Positions 6,883-9,006 of a DNA stretch of 9,006 nucleotides are shown one piece after another; position 1 is the stretch's first letter, and every line of letters starts with the position of its first letter. Location of the stretch: the NCBI GenBank assembly GCA_014801655.1, contig JAAVDT010000049.1:5666-14671 (forward strand). Direction: 5' to 3'. The stretch is from Bacteroides sp. (GTDB taxonomy: Bacteria; Bacteroidota; Bacteroidia; Bacteroidales; Muribaculaceae). Made by a program: the position numbers and the translations under genes. The notes under the pieces were generated by a model. It was not told the origin of the DNA, ran no database searches, and saw nothing but the letters and a program-made list of their open reading frames with translations.

Positions 6883-8751
6883 ATGTCAGCCAACAGAAAA
6901 AATATCAGCTCCGGGCGCCGCTTCGCCTCCCTCCACCAGTCGCTTCTGCGTCTGGAGCGGAAAGTCCACGGCTTTGTTGCGCCGATGTCGGTGACGCTGA
7001 TGGTGCTATCGGCCATAGCGTCGGTGGTGTGTCTGGTGGGCATAGTTGTTCATGTCGGTTTTGAGCATGACGATGTGGATTTCCGGCGCATATTTTCCTT
7101 GATGCGATGGTGTCAGGGAGTGTTCACGGTCAATGTGCTTTTCAACCTCATATTCAACCTGCGCACCACCCTGCGCGAGACACGCATCATCAAATGGACG
7201 GTCGACGTGGCAATTATCGTGATGCTTCTCCCCTGGCTCTATCCCAAGCCGCTGCACCCCTGGATTCCCTGGCTGAAAGATTTGCTCTACTCCTCGCGGA
7301 TGCTCTACATTGTGTTGGTCACCTACTCGGTGGTAACGCTCAGCTATGCGCTCTTCCGAATGGTGGGCCGGCGCACCAACCCTTCGCTGCTGATGTCGGC
7401 GAGCTTTCTGATATTCATTTTGATAGGGTCATTCCTGCTGATGCTCCCCAAGTGTACCTACTATCCGATTTCCTATGTCGACTCTCTCTTTGTCAGCACC
7501 AGCGCCGTCAGCATCACCGGGCTGACTCCGGTCGATGTGTCGACCATCTTCACCCCCATGGGGCAATGGATATTGGCCATATTGATTCAGATCGGCGCGC
7601 TCGGAGTGCTTACCTTCACCAGCTTCTTCGCCCTCTTTTTCAGCGGCAACACCTCTATCTACAGTCAGCTCATGCTGCGCGACATGGTCTACTCCAAGAG
7701 CATGAATTCACTCATCCCGACGCTGCTCTACATCCTCGGATTCACGGTGACCGTTGAGGCCGTCGGGGCGGTGTTGATCTGGCTTTCTATCCACGGCACG
7801 CTCGGCATGACCCTCACCGATGAAATCGCATTCTCCGCTTTCCACTCCCTTTCCGCCTTCTGCAATGCCGGATTCTCCACACTCCATGACGGCCTGTCGA
7901 ATCCATTGCTCCTCAAAGGCAACATTTCGATCTATTGGATTATGACGCTGCTCATAGTGGCCGGCAGCATCGGTTTCCCGATACTTGTCAACATCCGCGA
8001 CGCGCTGGTGGCGCAATTCAAACGTATCCGCTACTGGTTCTGCCGACGCACCACCGACCGACCGGCCCGGCAGGTCTACATTTATAACATGAACACCCGC
8101 ATCGTGCTGTTCACCTTCACCGCACTGCTCATCGCCGGTGCCGCATTGTTCTTCATGTTTGAGTATAACCACTCCCTTGCGGGAATGACGCTGGAGGAGA
8201 AAATCACACAGTCGGTGTTCAATTCCGCCGTGCCTCGCAGCGCCGGGTTTGCATCGGTCAATCCTGCCGGATTCATGGGTTCGACGCTGATTGTGGTGAT
8301 GTTTCTGATGTGGATTGGCGGAGCTTCGCAGTCAACGGGCGGCGGTATAAAAGTCAACACCTTTGCCGCCATCTGGCTCAACATACGGGCCGTGCTGACC
8401 GGCGCACCGCGCGCCACCGCCTTCCGTCGGCGCATCAGCATCGGATCTGTTCGCCGCGCCAATGCCGTGGTGGCTCTCTCCATAATCTCCTATCTCATCT
8501 TCTCGCTCGCCATCGTTGCACTCGAACCCCGGCTTCCCCTCAAAGCACTGCTCTTCGAGTCGCTCTCGGCCCTCTTCACCGTCGGTTCATCGCTCGGCAT
8601 CACGGCCGACCTCTCCGCCCCCTCAAAAGTGATACTCAGCGTGGCCATGTTTCTCGGCCGAGTGGGCCTCCTCTCGCTCCTCACCGGCCTCGTGCGCCGC
8701 CACAAAGAAGTAGGCGTCAGCTATCCCTCCGACGATATCATAATCAACTAA
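6883..8751 (+). CDS. trkH: TrkH/KtrB-family potassium uptake membrane subunit with N-terminal extension
   Basis: This inner-membrane K+ channel-transporter subunit has four pore-loop repeats. From ATG 6883 (622 aa) the filter loops are TGLT (212-215), NAGF (328-331), SAGF (453-456) and TVGSS (566-570), each with the conserved Gly. The family motif WIGGASQSTGGGIKV lies at 477-491 and a C-terminal GRVG follows the last loop. Bacterial TrkH and KtrB are about 445-485 aa. The surplus is an N-terminal region (about 35-160) with four more hydrophobic segments: roughly 35-58, 80-94, 105-121 and 140-160. The start is ambiguous. GTG 6859 would add eight residues and sits directly after the A/T-rich leader; ATG 6883 is preferred as the commoner codon. 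An in-frame stop at 6847-6849 excludes anything earlier. The ktrA-like gene 25 bp downstream supports a K+ uptake operon gated by an RCK protein. The fourth loop reads VGSS where many relatives have VGLS. Confidence 0.92.
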   Translation: MSANRKNISSGRRFASLHQSLLRLERKVHGFVAPMSVTLMVLSAIASVVCLVGIVVHVGFEHDDVDFRRIFSLMRWCQGVFTVNVLFNLIFNLRTTLRETRIIKWTVDVAIIVMLLPWLYPKPLHPWIPWLKDLLYSSRMLYIVLVTYSVVTLSYALFRMVGRRTNPSLLMSASFLIFILIGSFLLMLPKCTYYPISYVDSLFVSTSAVSITGLTPVDVSTIFTPMGQWILAILIQIGALGVLTFTSFFALFFSGNTSIYSQLMLRDMVYSKSMNSLIPTLLYILGFTVTVEAVGAVLIWLSIHGTLGMTLTDEIAFSAFHSLSAFCNAGFSTLHDGLSNPLLLKGNISIYWIMTLLIVAGSIGFPILVNIRDALVAQFKRIRYWFCRRTTDRPARQVYIYNMNTRIVLFTFTALLIAGAALFFMFEYNHSLAGMTLEEKITQSVFNSAVPRSAGFASVNPAGFMGSTLIVVMFLMWIGGASQSTGGGIKVNTFAAIWLNIRAVLTGAPRATAFRRRISIGSVRRANAVVALSIISYLIFSLAIVALEPRLPLKALLFESLSALFTVGSSLGITADLSAPSKVILSVAMFLGRVGLLSLLTGLVRRHKEVGVSYPSDDIIIN

Positions 8752-8776
8752 ACCCTCCACTCTAAACCCTAAACAT

Positions 8777-9006
8777 ATGCGCTATCTCATTATAGGACTC
8801 GGAATCTACGGATCTAACCTCGCCATCGACTTGACCAATATGGGCCATGAAGTGATCGGTGCCGACAAAGATCCATCGCTCGTTGAGTCAATCAAAGACT
8901 ACATTTCAACGGCCTACATCATCGATTCAACCGACGAAATGGCCCTCAGCGTGTTGCCGCTGAAAACGGTCGACCTGGTCATTGTGGCCATTGGCGAAAA
9001 CTTCGG
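8777..9006 (+). CDS. ktrA: KtrA/TrkA-type RCK potassium-uptake regulator (N-terminal 76 codons, 3' end outside window)
   Basis: The frame starts at ATG 8777, after an A-rich CCCTAAACAT leader, and is still open at the window end. It begins MRYLIIGLGIYGSNLA, a Rossmann fold with the dinucleotide motif GLGIYG (7-12). An acidic residue closes the second strand (Asp30 in GADKDP), the usual contact to the ribose of NAD(H) or ATP. The segment MGHEV and the later LVIVAIGENF resemble Bacillus KtrA more than Escherichia TrkA. Such proteins form a cytoplasmic ring under TrkH/KtrB and open or close it in response to bound nucleotide. It lies 25 bp after trkH on the same strand, with no hairpin in the gap, so co-transcription is expected. 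Whether it is a single-RCK (about 220 aa) or a double-RCK protein cannot be seen here. Confidence 0.88.
   Translation, partial: MRYLIIGLGIYGSNLAIDLTNMGHEVIGADKDPSLVESIKDYISTAYIIDSTDEMALSVLPLKTVDLVIVAIGENF

Noticed and set aside
8748..8775. Duplicated CTAAACCCT (8748-8756 and 8762-8770), resembling the plant telomere unit CCCTAAA
   Set aside because: There are only two short copies, 14 bp apart, in a 25-bp gap between bacterial operon genes; one copy includes the trkH stop codon. Chance similarity in an A/C-rich leader.

Overview
The window looks like chromosomal DNA of a member of the Bacteroidota, most likely a GC-rich gut-type Bacteroidales (Muribaculaceae or a relative; the family is a guess). 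This rests mainly on the first gene. It is the large C-terminal part of SprA/Sov, the outer-membrane translocon of the type IX secretion system, which is found only in this phylum. A-rich leaders in place of clear Shine-Dalgarno sites, and the style of the other proteins, agree with this.

Layout, all on the + strand: (1) 1-4896, the last 1631 residues of SprA, open from the window edge. (2) After a 17-bp A-rich gap, 4914-6794, a complete two-domain ABC-F ATPase of the Uup type (626 aa). (3) 6795-6882, the only real intergenic region: an AT-rich 88-bp stretch with two inverted repeats and a weak candidate promoter. (4) 6883-8751 (or from GTG 6859), a TrkH/KtrB-type potassium channel-transporter subunit with a hydrophobic N-terminal extension. 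(5) After 25 bp, 8777 to the window end, the first 76 codons of its cytoplasmic nucleotide-binding partner, a KtrA/TrkA RCK protein.

Two functional units are visible. sprA and the ABC-F gene are close enough to be co-transcribed, but I know of no functional link between protein secretion and this ATPase. The trkH-ktrA pair is a standard K+ uptake module: a membrane pore gated by an RCK regulatory ring. The AT-rich spacer at 6795-6882 probably separates the two units and holds the control signals for the potassium operon.

I see no tRNA, rRNA, CRISPR array, insertion sequence, prophage or attachment site. I found no convincing undescribed system. The window is conserved core and secretion genes. 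The points worth a second look are details: two EF-hand-like loops in SprA, a cluster of three cysteines confined to its C-terminal barrel, the extra four hydrophobic segments on TrkH, a variant fourth filter loop in TrkH, and the paired palindromes upstream of trkH.
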